Origin: Marinithermus hydrothermalis DSM 14884 | GTDB lineage: Bacteria; Deinococcota; Deinococci; Deinococcales; Marinithermaceae | NCBI RefSeq assembly: GCF_000195335.1 | Contig: NC_015387.1 | Location: 2,056,001 to 2,120,000, forward strand | Direction: 5' to 3' | Length of the DNA stretch: 64,000 nucleotides | Part shown: positions 9,187 to 18,251 of the stretch, piece after piece | Layout: every line of letters starts with the position of its first letter | How positions within the stretch are numbered: position 1 is the first letter of the stretch | Notes under the pieces: model-generated | Database searches by the model: none | Seen by the model: only the letters and a program-made list of their open reading frames with translations | What the model was told of the DNA's origin: nothing | Position numbers and translations under genes: made by a program

Positions 9187-10005
9187 ATGAACCGGCACAA
9201 ACGCACGGCTCGCCCCAGCGAGCTCCTCGCCACGCTCCTCCGCAAGTACCGCCTCGAGGCCGGGTTCAAGCGGGGCCGGGTGCTTCACCTCTGGCCCCAG
9301 GTCGCGGGCCCGGTCCTCGCGGGCATCACCGAACCCCTCCGTTTCGCGGACGGCACGCTCGTCGTGCGGGTGCAGGACGCGGTCGCCGCGCACCACCTGA
9401 CCTACCAGCGCCAGGCCTTCCTCGAGCGGTACGCCCACCACCTCGGGGAGGACGTGGTGCGCGAGATCCGCTTCGTCACCGGCCCGGTACGCTCCGCGCC
9501 TCCCCCCGCCCCACCCCCGCCCGAACCCCCGCCGCCCCTCCCCCTCGAGGCCGCCCGCAAACTAGAGGACCTCGCGGCTCGAGTACCGGAAGAACTCCGG
9601 CCCAAAGTGCAAGCGGCCGGCGCGCGCCTGCTCGCCCACCTCGAGGCCGCCCCCTCCCCCCCGTGCCCGGTGTGCGGCGTACCCGCGGGGCCCCAGCCGT
9701 GCCGACACTGCCAGCGGCTCCTCGCGGACCCCGTGGTGCAGCGTGAAGCGGAGCGCCTGACCCGCCGGCCGCTCGCCTCCCGGCTCGAGGGGGACCTCGA
9801 GGCCGCCGCGCGGTACCTGGCCACGGCGCAGCTCGAGGCACAACTCAACGAGCTCCTGCCCCAAGCGACGCAGCAGCCGGAGCTGCTCCCGATGCTCGCG
9901 GACATCGCGCGCCGGTACCTGCAGCTCCGCACCGGGCAAGAGAATGTAACGCCTTACCGTCACCTGCTCCCTAAACCGGCACAACACCTGCTCAAGGAAG
10001 TATGA
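9187..10005 (+). CDS. DciA-like (DUF721) protein with C-terminal zinc-ribbon-like motif
   Basis: A 272-residue protein. Residues 1-100 match the DUF721/DciA fold: LLRKYRLEAGFKRGRVLHLW, then VRVQDAVAAHHLTYQRQAFL. DciA helps load the replicative helicase DnaB in bacteria lacking DnaC. The extension beyond residue 105 has a proline linker and CPVCGVPAGPQPCRHC, a likely four-cysteine zinc ribbon, which is not part of the core fold. It follows recF by 22 bases, the expected neighbour. Family assignment is good; whether it acts on helicase here is inferred. Confidence 0.8.
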   Translation: MNRHKRTARPSELLATLLRKYRLEAGFKRGRVLHLWPQVAGPVLAGITEPLRFADGTLVVRVQDAVAAHHLTYQRQAFLERYAHHLGEDVVREIRFVTGPVRSAPPPAPPPPEPPPPLPLEAARKLEDLAARVPEELRPKVQAAGARLLAHLEAAPSPPCPVCGVPAGPQPCRHCQRLLADPVVQREAERLTRRPLASRLEGDLEAAARYLATAQLEAQLNELLPQATQQPELLPMLADIARRYLQLRTGQENVTPYRHLLPKPAQHLLKEV

Positions 10006-10027
10006 TAGGGGGGCAAGGAGGGTCATC

Positions 10028-10984
10028 ATGGCGACCGAAACCAAGAGCAAAGGCGGCGGCGACGTTCACATCAAGGCCGGGCTGATCTGGCTCAATGGGG
10101 AGTTCGTCCCCCAAGAGGAAGCTCGGGTCAGCGTGCTCTCGCACGCCCTGCACTACGGCACCAGCGTCTTTGAAGGGATCCGCGCGTACGAGACCCCCAA
10201 AGGCCCGGCGATCTTTCGGTTAGACGAGCACGTCGAGCGCCTCTTCCACTCGGCGAAGGTGCTCCGCATGGAGATTCCCTTCACCTTCGACGAGGTGAAG
10301 CAGGCCATCGTCGAGACCGTCAAGCGCAACGGGTACAAGGCCTGCTACATCCGCCCCCTCGTCTGGATGGGGGCCCGCACCCTCGGCGTGAACCCCCTGC
10401 CCAACAACCCTGCCGAGGTCATGGTCGCGGCGTGGGAGTGGGGCGCGTACCTGGGTGAGGAAGCCATCAAGAAAGGCGCGAAGCTCATCACCGCCAGCTG
10501 GGCGCGCTTCCCCGCGCACGTCATGCCCGGCAAGGCTAAGGCCGGCGGGAACTACATCAACTCGGCCCTCGCCAAGATGGACGCCCTCTCCGCCGGGGCG
10601 GACGAGGCCCTGCTGCTGGACGACCAGGGGTTCGTCGCGGAAGGCTCGGGCGAGAACATCTTCTTCGTGCGGAAAGGGGTCGTGTACGCGATCGAGCACT
10701 CCGTGAACCTGATGGGCATCACCCGCGACTCCGTCATCCAGATCGCGCGCGACCTCGGGTACGAGGTGAAGGAGGTGCGCGCCACCCGCGAGCAGCTCTG
10801 GATGGCGGACGAGGTCTTCATGGTGGGCACCGCAGCCGAGGTCACCCCCGTCTCCTCGATCGACTGGCGACCCATCGGCACGGGCACCGCGGGCGAGATC
10901 ACCCTCAAAATCCGCAAGGCGTACCTCGAGGCCGTGACCGGTCAGCGCCCCGAGTACGAGCACTGGCTCACGTACGTGCAGTAA
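10028..10984 (+). CDS. ilvE: Branched-chain amino acid aminotransferase
   Basis: A 318-residue fold-type IV PLP enzyme that interconverts Val, Leu and Ile with their 2-oxo acids, using glutamate/2-oxoglutarate. HALHYGTSVFEGIRAYET is the N-terminal signature. The PLP lysine lies in the KAKAGGNYINSALAK block, and EGSGENIFFVRKG plus the ELWMADEVFMVGTAAEVTPV region complete the pattern. TATGAT at 10001-10006 is a likely -10, with GGAGGG before the ATG. A strong hairpin lies just downstream. Length and motifs are standard. Confidence 0.96.
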   Translation: MATETKSKGGGDVHIKAGLIWLNGEFVPQEEARVSVLSHALHYGTSVFEGIRAYETPKGPAIFRLDEHVERLFHSAKVLRMEIPFTFDEVKQAIVETVKRNGYKACYIRPLVWMGARTLGVNPLPNNPAEVMVAAWEWGAYLGEEAIKKGAKLITASWARFPAHVMPGKAKAGGNYINSALAKMDALSAGADEALLLDDQGFVAEGSGENIFFVRKGVVYAIEHSVNLMGITRDSVIQIARDLGYEVKEVRATREQLWMADEVFMVGTAAEVTPVSSIDWRPIGTGTAGEITLKIRKAYLEAVTGQRPEYEHWLTYVQ

Positions 10985-11010
10985 CCGCGCGTCGGCGCGT
11001 CACGCTTCCC

Positions 11011-11037
11011 GCACCCCCGGAGCCCCCCCGGGGGTGC
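11011..11037. terminator. Hairpin terminator between ilvE and hutI
   Basis: A perfect 10-bp stem (GCACCCCCGG / CCGGGGGTGC) with a seven-base loop lies between the convergent ends of ilvE and hutI. There is no long T tract on either side; GTTGGGTTCTCTT follows on the + strand. It could serve both genes. Confidence 0.65.
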
Positions 11038-11060
11038 GTTGGGTTCTCTTGGGTCGCGCC

Positions 11061-12242
11061 TCACCCCCAGACCCGCCGTCCGCCCACGTAAACCGCGCGG
11101 ATGGGCGTCTCCCCCCAGCGGTAGAGCGGCTCGAGGGCCGCCGGGGCCTCCACCACCACGAAGTCCGCGGCGCTGCCCGGCTCGAGCCGGCCGAGTTCGG
11201 GGTGGCCGAGGGCCTGGGCGGCGTTCGCGGTGCCCGCCTGGAGCGCCTCCTCGAGGGCGAGGCCGCCCAACGCGATCGTAAGTTGAAGGGCGAGCCACAG
11301 GTTGTAGAAGGGGCTCGAGCCGGGGTTGTGGTCGGTCGCGACCGCGAGCGTGACCCCGGCGTCCCAGATGCTCCGCGCGTCGGGGAAGGGCTGCTTAAGG
11401 AGGAGGGTCGCGCCGGGGAGGAGGGTGGCGACGGTGCCGTGCGCGGCGAGGGCCGCCCAGTCCTCGGGGGTGGCGGCCTCCAGGTGGTCCGCGGAGAGGC
11501 CGCCGAGCTCGGCCACGCGCCGCGCGGCCCCGGTGCGGGTGAGTTGCTCGGCGTGCGCCTTGACCTTGAGGCCGTGCGCGAGCGCTGCCTCCCAGATGCG
11601 TTCAGCTTCGGCGAGGGTGTAGGCCCCGCGGTCCACGAAGACGTCCACCGCCTCGGCGAGGCCTTCGCGGGCGACCTCGGGGATCAGCTCGGTGGTGAAC
11701 ACCTCGAGGTACGCCGCGCGGTCCCACCCCGCGGGGATGACGTGCGCGAGCAGGGTGGGCACGACCCGCTGGGGCCCAGCCTCGGCCAGACGGCGCGCCA
11801 CGCGGAGCATCTTGAGCTCGTGCGTCACCTCGAGGCCGTACCCGGACTTGACCTCGAGGGTGGTCACGCCCGTGCGCAAAAAGGTCCGGGCGCGGGCCTG
11901 GGCCAGCGCGAAGAGCTCGTCCTCGCTCGCGGCTTGGGTGGCGCGGGTGGTGTGGTGGATCCCCCCGCCGGCCTCGAGGATCTCCGCGTAGCTCGCGCCC
12001 CTAGCGCGCAGCGCGTACTCCTCGAGGCGGCTGCCCGCCCAGATGAGGTGCGTGTGGCTGTCCACGAGGCCGGGCACGACGCCGCGCCCGCCGAGGTCCT
12101 CGTGGGGCCAGGCGCGGTAGGGTTCGGGCAGCTGGGCCGCGGGCCCAACCCAGGCCACCCGGCCCTCCCGCACCGCGAGGGCCGCGCGTTCCACGCGGGT
12201 GAAGGGCGTGTACAGGTCGGTGATCCCGGTGAAGACCCGCAC
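11061..12242 (-). CDS. hutI: Imidazolonepropionase
   Basis: A 393-residue amidohydrolase that opens 4-imidazolone-5-propionate to N-formimino-L-glutamate, step three of histidine breakdown. The metal-binding HxH is in GLVDSHTHLIWAGSR. Later ligands are in LLAHVIPAGWDR, KAHAEQLTRTGAARR and AVATDHNPGSSP. Length is normal for the family. It is the last gene of the hut/liv group, four bases after hutU. The GTG/ATG start at 12242 gives MRVFTGITDLYTP. hutH and hutG are not in the window, so the pathway is completed elsewhere or starts from imported urocanate. Confidence 0.96.
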   Translation of the reverse strand: MRVFTGITDLYTPFTRVERAALAVREGRVAWVGPAAQLPEPYRAWPHEDLGGRGVVPGLVDSHTHLIWAGSRLEEYALRARGASYAEILEAGGGIHHTTRATQAASEDELFALAQARARTFLRTGVTTLEVKSGYGLEVTHELKMLRVARRLAEAGPQRVVPTLLAHVIPAGWDRAAYLEVFTTELIPEVAREGLAEAVDVFVDRGAYTLAEAERIWEAALAHGLKVKAHAEQLTRTGAARRVAELGGLSADHLEAATPEDWAALAAHGTVATLLPGATLLLKQPFPDARSIWDAGVTLAVATDHNPGSSPFYNLWLALQLTIALGGLALEEALQAGTANAAQALGHPELGRLEPGSAADFVVVEAPAALEPLYRWGETPIRAVYVGGRRVWG

Positions 12243-12246
12243 GGCG

Positions 12247-13905
12247 CTACCCCGTCTGGCTGGGGAGGTCCAGCCCCCGCTCCCGCGCGACCCGCTGGGC
12301 TTTCTCGTACCCGGCCTCGGCGTGGCGCATCACGCCAGTTCCCGGGTCGTTCAGCAACACCCGCTCCAGGCGCTGAGCGGCCTCCGGGGTGCCGTCCGCG
12401 ACCGTGACCTGCCCCGCGTGGAGGGAGTACCCCATGCCCACGCCGCCGCCGTGGTGGAAGCTGACCCAGCCCGCGCCGCTCACGGCGTTCAAGGCGAAGT
12501 TCAAGAGGGGCCAGTCGGCGATCGCGTCCGAGCCGTCCTTCATGGCTTCGGTCTCGCGGTAGGGGCTGGCGACGGACCCGGCGTCCAGGTGGTCCCGGCC
12601 GATCACGATGGGGGCCTCGAGCTCCCCGCGGCGCACCATCTCGTTGAAGCGCAGCCCGGCCTTGTCCCGCTCCCCGTACCCCAGCCAGCAGATGCGCGCG
12701 GGCAGGCCTTGGAACTTGAACTTCTTCGTGCCTCGCTCGATCCAGCGGCGGAGCCCCTCGTCCTCGGGGAAGAGCTCGAGGATCGCCTGGTCGGTCTTGT
12801 AGATGTCCTCCGCCTTCCCGGAGAGCGCCACCCAGCGGAAGGGGCCGCGCCCCTCGCAGAACTGGTCGCGGATAAACGCGGGCACGAACCCCGGGTAGCT
12901 AAACGCGTCCGCGAACCCGCCCTCCTTGGCGAAGGCCCGCAGGTTGTTGCCGTAATCGAAGGCCACCGCGCCCGCGCGTTGCATCTCCACGATGGCCTGA
13001 CAGTGGGTGGCCATGGCCTCGAGGACGCGCGCCCGGTACCCTTGGGGGTCCTGCTCGCGGAGGGTGTCGGGGTCCTCGTCCGCGGCGAGGGGCGGGACGT
13101 ACCCGTACATGGGGTCGTGCGCGGAGGTCTGGTCCGTCACGAGTTCAGGGATGAAGCCGCGCCGCACCATCTCCGGCAGGACCACCGCGGCGTTCCCCAG
13201 CAGCCCGATCGAGAGGGGTTCGCCGCGCCGCTTGGCCGCCTCGGCCATCTTGAGGGCCTGGTCCAGGTCGTCCGTCCAGGTGTCGAGGTAGGCGGTCTCG
13301 AGGCGGCGCTGGATGCGGCGGGGGTCCACCTCGACCACGATCGCCACGCCTTCGTTCAGCGTGACCGCGAGGGGCTGCGCGCCCCCCATCCCGCCGAGCC
13401 CCGCGGTGACGGTGATCGTGCCTTTGAGGGAGCCGCCGAAGTGCTTGCGGGCCGCGGCGAGGAAGGTCTCGTAGGTGCCCTGGAGGATGCCTTGGGTGCC
13501 GATATAGATCCAGGAGCCCGCGGTCATCTGGCCGTACATGATGAGGCCCTGCCGCTCCAGGTCGTCGAACACCTCCCAGCTGGCCCAGCGCGGCACGAGG
13601 TTGGAATTCGCGATGATCACGCGGGGAGCCTGGGGGAAGGTGCGGAACACGCCGACCGGCCGGCCGGACTGCACGAGGAGGGTCTCGTCGTTCTCGAGGC
13701 GGTCGAGGACCTCGATGATCCGCCAGAAGTCCTTCCAGCTGCGGGCCGCCCGGCCCCGCCCCCCGTAGACGATGAGTTCCTCGGGGCGTTCGGCCACCTC
13801 GGGGTCGAGGTTGTTCATGAGCATGCGCTTCGCGGCCTCTTGGATCCAGCCTTTCGCGGTTCGTTGGGGCCCGCGCGGGGCCCGCACGGGTTTGTACGCC
13901 TGCAC
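12247..13905 (-). CDS. hutU: Urocanate hydratase
   Basis: A 552-residue NAD-dependent enzyme converting urocanate to imidazolonepropionate. The N-terminal block [19 protein letters not shown] and the active-site region [20 protein letters not shown], with the conserved Cys, are intact; [14 protein letters not shown] is the NAD-region motif. I start at the GTG at 13905, preceded by AAAGGAGGTCGG at ideal spacing. The open frame to 13947 is not needed. An operator-like palindrome sits about 70 bases upstream, so hutU-hutI can be transcribed separately from the transporter genes ahead of it. Confidence 0.96.
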   Translation of the reverse strand: MQAYKPVRAPRGPQRTAKGWIQEAAKRMLMNNLDPEVAERPEELIVYGGRGRAARSWKDFWRIIEVLDRLENDETLLVQSGRPVGVFRTFPQAPRVIIANSNLVPRWASWEVFDDLERQGLIMYGQMTAGSWIYIGTQGILQGTYETFLAAARKHFGGSLKGTITVTAGLGGMGGAQPLAVTLNEGVAIVVEVDPRRIQRRLETAYLDTWTDDLDQALKMAEAAKRRGEPLSIGLLGNAAVVLPEMVRRGFIPELVTDQTSAHDPMYGYVPPLAADEDPDTLREQDPQGYRARVLEAMATHCQAIVEMQRAGAVAFDYGNNLRAFAKEGGFADAFSYPGFVPAFIRDQFCEGRGPFRWVALSGKAEDIYKTDQAILELFPEDEGLRRWIERGTKKFKFQGLPARICWLGYGERDKAGLRFNEMVRRGELEAPIVIGRDHLDAGSVASPYRETEAMKDGSDAIADWPLLNFALNAVSGAGWVSFHHGGGVGMGYSLHAGQVTVADGTPEAAQRLERVLLNDPGTGVMRHAEAGYEKAQRVARERGLDLPSQTG

Positions 13906-13975
13906 GTTACCGACCTCCTTTCCGGGTGGGGCCCGGTGTGGGTTCACCCTGGTTTTACCTCACGCGGGGCGGGGT

Positions 13976-13985
13976 TGTATAGACA
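13976..13985. promoter_or_regulatory. HutC/GntR operator upstream of hutU
   Basis: TGTATAGACA fits the HutC-subfamily operator pattern (GTnTAnAC core). Its reverse complement, TGTCTATACA, occurs at 18985-18994 before the GntR gene, and both copies are followed by the same flank (AGGTT). It lies in the short gap between livF-like and hutU; TATACA within it, read on the - strand, could be the hutU -10 box, so binding would block the promoter. Confidence 0.75.
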
Positions 13986-13988
13986 GGT

Positions 13989-14684
13989 TCACCCCACGTA
14001 GCTCTCGAGGACCCGCGGGTCCTGCGCCACGCGAGCGGCGGGCCCCTCCAGCACCACCCGCCCGGCCTCCATCACGTAGGCCCGCTGGGCGTGCGCCAGG
14101 GCGCGGCGCGCGTTCTGCTCCACCAAAAGGATCGCGCGCCCCTCCCGGTGGATTCGGGCGAGCGTCTGGAAGACGAGGTCCACCGCGAGGGGCATCAGGC
14201 CCCACGAGGCCTCGTCCACCAGCAACAGCCGCGGCCGACCCATCAAGGCCCGCCCCAAGGCCACCATCTGCTGCTCCCCGCCCGAGAGGGTCCCCGCGAG
14301 CTGCCGCCGCCGCTCGGCCAGGCGGGGGAAGAGGGCGTAGACCTCCTCGAGGCCCGCGCGCACCTCCGCCTCGGGCCGGGTGTACGCCCCCGCCCGCAGG
14401 TTCTCCTCCACGGTGAGCTTCGGGAAGAGCCGGCGGCCTTCCGGCACGTACCCGAGCCCCGCGCGCGCCCGGTCCCAGGGGGGGCGGCGCGACAGGTCCC
14501 GCCCTAGAAACCGCACCGCACCCCGGTGCGGCACGAGGCCCAGCAGGGCCTTGATCAGGCTTGTCTTCCCCGCCCCGTTCGGCCCGATGAGGGCCACCCA
14601 CTCCCCCTCCCGCACGGCGAGGGAAACCCCCCGCACCGCGAGGGCCTCCCCGTACCGCACCTCGAGGTCCTGCACCTCAAGCAT
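13989..14684 (-). CDS. livF: Liv-type ABC transporter ATP-binding protein (LivF)
   Basis: A 231-residue ABC ATPase of the branched-chain/HAAT importer class. Walker A is GPNGAGKTS and the signature is LSGGEQQMVALGRAL. Walker B is atypical: LLLVDEASWGLMP, where most relatives have LLLDEPSLGLAP. The catalytic Glu is kept, but Pro is replaced by Ala and the D-loop region differs. The stop is next to the hut operator. Five consecutive genes form one importer, and its place between a HutC regulator and hutUI suggests histidine or urocanate as cargo, not Leu/Ile/Val. Confidence 0.9.
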   Translation of the reverse strand: MLEVQDLEVRYGEALAVRGVSLAVREGEWVALIGPNGAGKTSLIKALLGLVPHRGAVRFLGRDLSRRPPWDRARAGLGYVPEGRRLFPKLTVEENLRAGAYTRPEAEVRAGLEEVYALFPRLAERRRQLAGTLSGGEQQMVALGRALMGRPRLLLVDEASWGLMPLAVDLVFQTLARIHREGRAILLVEQNARRALAHAQRAYVMEAGRVVLEGPAARVAQDPRVLESYVG

Positions 14685-15423
14685 CCGCTTCCTCCCCCAG
14701 GTACGCCCGGATCACCCGGGGGTCGCGCTTCACGGCCTCCGGAGGACCCGCAGCGATCACGCGCCCCGCGTCCATCACCACCGCGCGGTCGCACACCCCC
14801 AGCGCCAGGCGCACGTTGTGCTCCACCAGCACGACGCCGATCCCTTCCCTTAACCCCGCGATCAACTCCAAAATCCCTTCCGCCTCGCGCAGGGTCAAGC
14901 CCGCGAGCGGTTCGTCCAACAGCAGTAGCCGGGGCTCGAGGGCCAACGCCCGCGCCACCTCCAGGCGCTTCTTCATCCCGAGGGGCAGCCGGCCAGCGGG
15001 TTGTTCCGCGTGCGCCTCGAGGCCCACCCGCACCAGCAGTTCACGGGCCCGCGCGATCCGCTCGGGGCGGCGGTACGGGCCGAGCGGCAGCACACGCCGA
15101 AGCGCGGCCCGCGCGAGGGGCACCAGGACGTTCTCCAGCACCGAGAGTTCCGCCAGGGGCTGGGGGATCTGGAAGGTCCGCGCGATCCCCAGGTGGGCCC
15201 GGCGGTGCGCGGGCCAGCGCGTCACGTCCCGCCCCAGGAACCGCACGCTGCCCTCGTCCGGCAAAAGCGCGCCCGCGATGAGGTTGAAGGTCGTGGTCTT
15301 GCCCGCGCCGTTCGGCCCGATCAGGCCCACCACCTCCCCCGCGCGCACCTCGAGGTCCACGCCCGCCACGGCCTGCACGCCGCCGAAGCGTTTCTTGAGG
15401 TTCCGGGCCTCGAGGAGGGTCAC
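14677..15423 (-). CDS. livG: Liv-type ABC transporter ATP-binding protein (LivG)
   Basis: A 248-residue ABC ATPase. Walker A is GPNGAGKTTTFNL, and Walker B is LLLLDEPLAGLTL with an LGMKKRLEVARAL signature region, the slightly degenerate LivG form. I start at the GTG at 15423, which overlaps the permease stop (GTGA); the longer open frame upstream is the permease gene read in another frame. It overlaps livF by eight bases. It would pair with LivF as the heterodimeric motor of the importer. Confidence 0.92.
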   Translation of the reverse strand: MTLLEARNLKKRFGGVQAVAGVDLEVRAGEVVGLIGPNGAGKTTTFNLIAGALLPDEGSVRFLGRDVTRWPAHRRAHLGIARTFQIPQPLAELSVLENVLVPLARAALRRVLPLGPYRRPERIARARELLVRVGLEAHAEQPAGRLPLGMKKRLEVARALALEPRLLLLDEPLAGLTLREAEGILELIAGLREGIGVVLVEHNVRLALGVCDRAVVMDAGRVIAAGPPEAVKRDPRVIRAYLGEEADA

Positions 15424-16235
15424 GGCCGCCTCCCCAACAGCCCCTGGGGCCGGTAGCGCATGGTGAGCGCGAGGAGGAGCCCGTAGAGGAAGAGCTGGTA
15501 GTTCTGCACGAAGGCGAAGGCCTGGGCGAACCCCCCGAGGAGCACCGCGCCCGCGATCGGCCCCCAGAGGGTGCCCATCCCGCCCACCGCGACCATCGCG
15601 AGGAGGGTGACGGAGAGGGGGAAGCCGAAGTCCTCGGGGTGGATGACGCGGATGTAGCTGGCGTAAAGCCCCCCGGCGAGCCCGGCGAGGGCGCACCCCA
15701 GGGCGAACGCGGTCACCTTGAAGCGCCGCACGTCCACCCCGAGCGCGGCCGCGGCCGCCTCGGACTCCCTCAAGGCGAGGAGGGCCAGGCCGAGGTCCGA
15801 GGCGCGCACGCGCTCGTGCAGCCAGGCGGTGAAGGCGAAGGCGAGCAGGACCAGCCCGAAGAACCCGAGGGGCCCCGCGGGCCGGGGGATGTCGCTGATC
15901 CCGAAGGCTCCGCCGAAGTAGGGCAGGTAGAGGAAGGCCGCGACCGCGACGAAGTTCACCCCGATGGTGGCGATGGCGAGGAAGTCCTCCCGCAGCCGGA
16001 GGCTGACCGCGCCCAGCGCGAGCCCCACCACGCCCGCGGCGAGCACGCTGGCCGCGAGGGCCGGCCCGAACCCCACCCCGGCCTCGGTGGTGAGGTAGGC
16101 CAGGGTGTACGCCCCGACCCCGAAGAAGGCCGCGTGCCCCAGCGTGACCTGGCCGGCCACCCCGGTGATCAGGTTCAGGCTGAGCGCGAGGATCGCGAAG
16201 AGAAGCAATAGGGTCAGGACCGTTACCGCGTACAC
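15420..16235 (-). CDS. livM: Liv-type ABC transporter permease (LivM)
   Basis: A 271-residue integral membrane protein with about eight hydrophobic segments. The family sequence LNLITGVAGQVTLGHAAFFG is present near the N terminus, and AVGGMGTLWGPIAGAVLLG near the C terminus, both typical of LivM. It forms the channel with LivH. It follows livH by one base and overlaps livG by four bases. Cargo is inferred from context as histidine or urocanate. Confidence 0.92.
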   Translation of the reverse strand: MYAVTVLTLLLLFAILALSLNLITGVAGQVTLGHAAFFGVGAYTLAYLTTEAGVGFGPALAASVLAAGVVGLALGAVSLRLREDFLAIATIGVNFVAVAAFLYLPYFGGAFGISDIPRPAGPLGFFGLVLLAFAFTAWLHERVRASDLGLALLALRESEAAAAALGVDVRRFKVTAFALGCALAGLAGGLYASYIRVIHPEDFGFPLSVTLLAMVAVGGMGTLWGPIAGAVLLGGFAQAFAFVQNYQLFLYGLLLALTMRYRPQGLLGRRP

Positions 16236-16236
16236 G

Positions 16237-17103
16237 CTACCTCCCGAACAACCCCTGCGGACGCACGAGGAGCACCACGATCAACGCTAAAAACGCCACC
16301 CCCTCCGGGGGGAAGGCGTTCCCCAGGAACGCCAGCGCCAGCGACTCCACCAGCCCGAGCAGCACCCCAGCCGCGACCGTGCCCCACACGCTCCCCAACC
16401 CGCCGAGCACCACCACCGCCAGGGCCTTGTACGCGGGCACGTCCCCCATCGTGGGGTAGACCTGGTTGTAGTACACCCCGATCAGCACCCCCGCGACCCC
16501 CGCGAGGGCCGAGGCCAACGCGAAGGCCAGCGCCGTGTGCCGCGGCGGGTGGATCCCCAACGCGCTCGCAACCTCCAGGTCCTGCGCGAGCGCGCGCCAA
16601 GCGAGCCCCAACCGGGTCCGGGCCGTAACCCCGTACACCCCCAAAAGGAGCAGGGCCGTGCCGAGAAGGACCGCGACCTGCGGGGCGGTCACCCCCACCG
16701 CCCCCAAAAAGAGGACCGGGCGCGGCTCGAGGGCCGGGAGGCTTTGCTGGTAGGGGCCGAACAGGATGCGCAAGAGATCCCCCGTGGCGAGGAACAACCC
16801 GATCGAGCCGATCAGGGGGATCAGGGGCGGCTTGCCTGCGAGGGGACGGTAGAACCACCACTCGAGGAAAAGGCCGAAGAGGGTGGCCGCGAGCGCACCC
16901 GCCGCGAGCGCGAAGCCCAGGTGCTCCGTGGCGCTATACGCGAGCCACCCCCCGTACGCCCCCACCGCGTACACCCCGGCGTGCGCCACGTGCAGCACGC
17001 GGAGCAGGCCGTAGACCAGGGTGAGGCCCAGGGCGGTGAGGGCGTAGACGCTCCCCACCGCCAGGCCGTCCACCGCGAGGTACCCGAACGTCACCCAGTC
17101 CAC
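16237..17103 (-). CDS. livH: Liv-type ABC transporter permease (LivH)
   Basis: A 288-residue membrane protein with eight or so hydrophobic stretches. GSVYALTALGLTLVYGLLRV is the N-terminal LivH motif, and VVLGGLGSVWGTVAAGVLLG is the C-terminal cytoplasmic-loop motif that contacts the ATPases. It begins ten bases after the binding-protein gene and ends one base before livM, all in one operon. Confidence 0.92.
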   Translation of the reverse strand: MDWVTFGYLAVDGLAVGSVYALTALGLTLVYGLLRVLHVAHAGVYAVGAYGGWLAYSATEHLGFALAAGALAATLFGLFLEWWFYRPLAGKPPLIPLIGSIGLFLATGDLLRILFGPYQQSLPALEPRPVLFLGAVGVTAPQVAVLLGTALLLLGVYGVTARTRLGLAWRALAQDLEVASALGIHPPRHTALAFALASALAGVAGVLIGVYYNQVYPTMGDVPAYKALAVVVLGGLGSVWGTVAAGVLLGLVESLALAFLGNAFPPEGVAFLALIVVLLVRPQGLFGR

Positions 17104-17113
17104 GCCGCCCCCT

Positions 17114-18238
17114 TTAGGGCTTGAGCACCTCGATCCGGTCGAACTTCATGAAGCGCCGGAACCGGCCCTCCCGCACCTCCTGCACCGTCGCGGTCTTCAC
17201 CGGGTCGCCGTCCTCCGTCCAGTAGAAGACGTGCCCCACCACGGTCTCGACCTCCTCGAGCTGGGCGAGGGCCTCGCGGAGGGCCTCACCGTCGAGGCCC
17301 CCGGCGCGCTGGGCGGCCAGAGCCATCACCTGCATCGCGGCGTACCCCGAGGCCCCCACCATGTCCGCGGGGATGCCCGCCCGCTCGCGGTAAGCCTCGA
17401 GGAACCGCTGGACCGCGGGGTCCGTGCTGTCCCGGTCCAGGGTGGTCGTGATCAACACGCCTTCCGCCGCGTCCCCCGCGAGCTCGATGAACTTCGGGGA
17501 GTCGTACCCCTCCTGCCCGATCACCCGCACCTCCATCCCCAAGGAACGCACCTGCCGCACCAGGTTCGCGGCCTCGGAGAAGTACGCGCTCGCGTACAGC
17601 ACCTCCGGCCGCGCGGCGCGCAGCCGGGCCAGGATCGGGGTGAAGTTCTTGTTCCCCAAGGGGTAGGTGTCGCGGTAGACGATCTCGAGACCCAGCACCT
17701 GGGCCCGCTCGCGGAACCCGGCCTCGAGGGCCCGCCCGAAGTCGTTCTGGATCGTGAGGATCGCAACGCGTTTCGCGCCGAGCTCGTGGGCGAGCTCGGC
17801 GCCCACCCGGCCCTGGACGGTGCCGAGCAGGCCCATGCGGAAGACGTACGGCTTGTCCCGGGTGATGTCCGGGGCCACCGCGTACGCGGCGATGAAGGGA
17901 ATGCCCGCCTCGTTCACCACCGGCGCCGCCGCGAGCGACGCGCCGGAGTACGAGGCACCGATCACGAACGCGACCTTATCCAGCTCCACGAGGCGCCGCG
18001 CGAAGTTCACGGCTTGCTTAGGGTCGGCCTGGTCGTCGTACACCACGAGCTCAACCGGCCGCCCCAAGAGCCCCCCTTGGGCGTTGATCTCCTCCACCGC
18101 GAGCTCGATCCCGGTGAGGGCGCTCCGCCCGTCCGCCGCGGCGAACCCGGAGAGCGGCGCGAGCACCCCGACCTTCACCGGCGCCTGCGCCAGCGCCACC
18201 CCCAACAGAACCGCCAGTGCCATGAACACCTGCCGCAT
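17114..18238 (-). CDS. ABC transporter substrate-binding protein (Liv/HAAT type)
   Basis: A 374-residue periplasmic binding protein. The signal peptide is MRQVFMALAVLLGVALAQA; the mature type I fold starts VKVGVLAPLSGFAAADGRSA, and ELVVYDDQADPKQAVNFARR is the usual second motif. The ATG at 18238 is chosen because it begins the signal peptide and has GGGAGGTGG upstream; an open frame continues to 18310 without signals. It is 13 bases after the GntR stop, so regulator and importer share a transcript. Ligand is predicted, not shown, to be histidine or urocanate. Confidence 0.9.
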   Translation of the reverse strand: MRQVFMALAVLLGVALAQAPVKVGVLAPLSGFAAADGRSALTGIELAVEEINAQGGLLGRPVELVVYDDQADPKQAVNFARRLVELDKVAFVIGASYSGASLAAAPVVNEAGIPFIAAYAVAPDITRDKPYVFRMGLLGTVQGRVGAELAHELGAKRVAILTIQNDFGRALEAGFRERAQVLGLEIVYRDTYPLGNKNFTPILARLRAARPEVLYASAYFSEAANLVRQVRSLGMEVRVIGQEGYDSPKFIELAGDAAEGVLITTTLDRDSTDPAVQRFLEAYRERAGIPADMVGASGYAAMQVMALAAQRAGGLDGEALREALAQLEEVETVVGHVFYWTEDGDPVKTATVQEVREGRFRRFMKFDRIEVLKP

Positions 18239-18251
18239 CACACCACCTCCC

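Noticed and set aside
11034-14001. Long + strand open frames of 457 and 600 codons opposite hutI and hutU
   Set aside because: Antisense shadows; hutI and hutU motifs are complete on the - strand.
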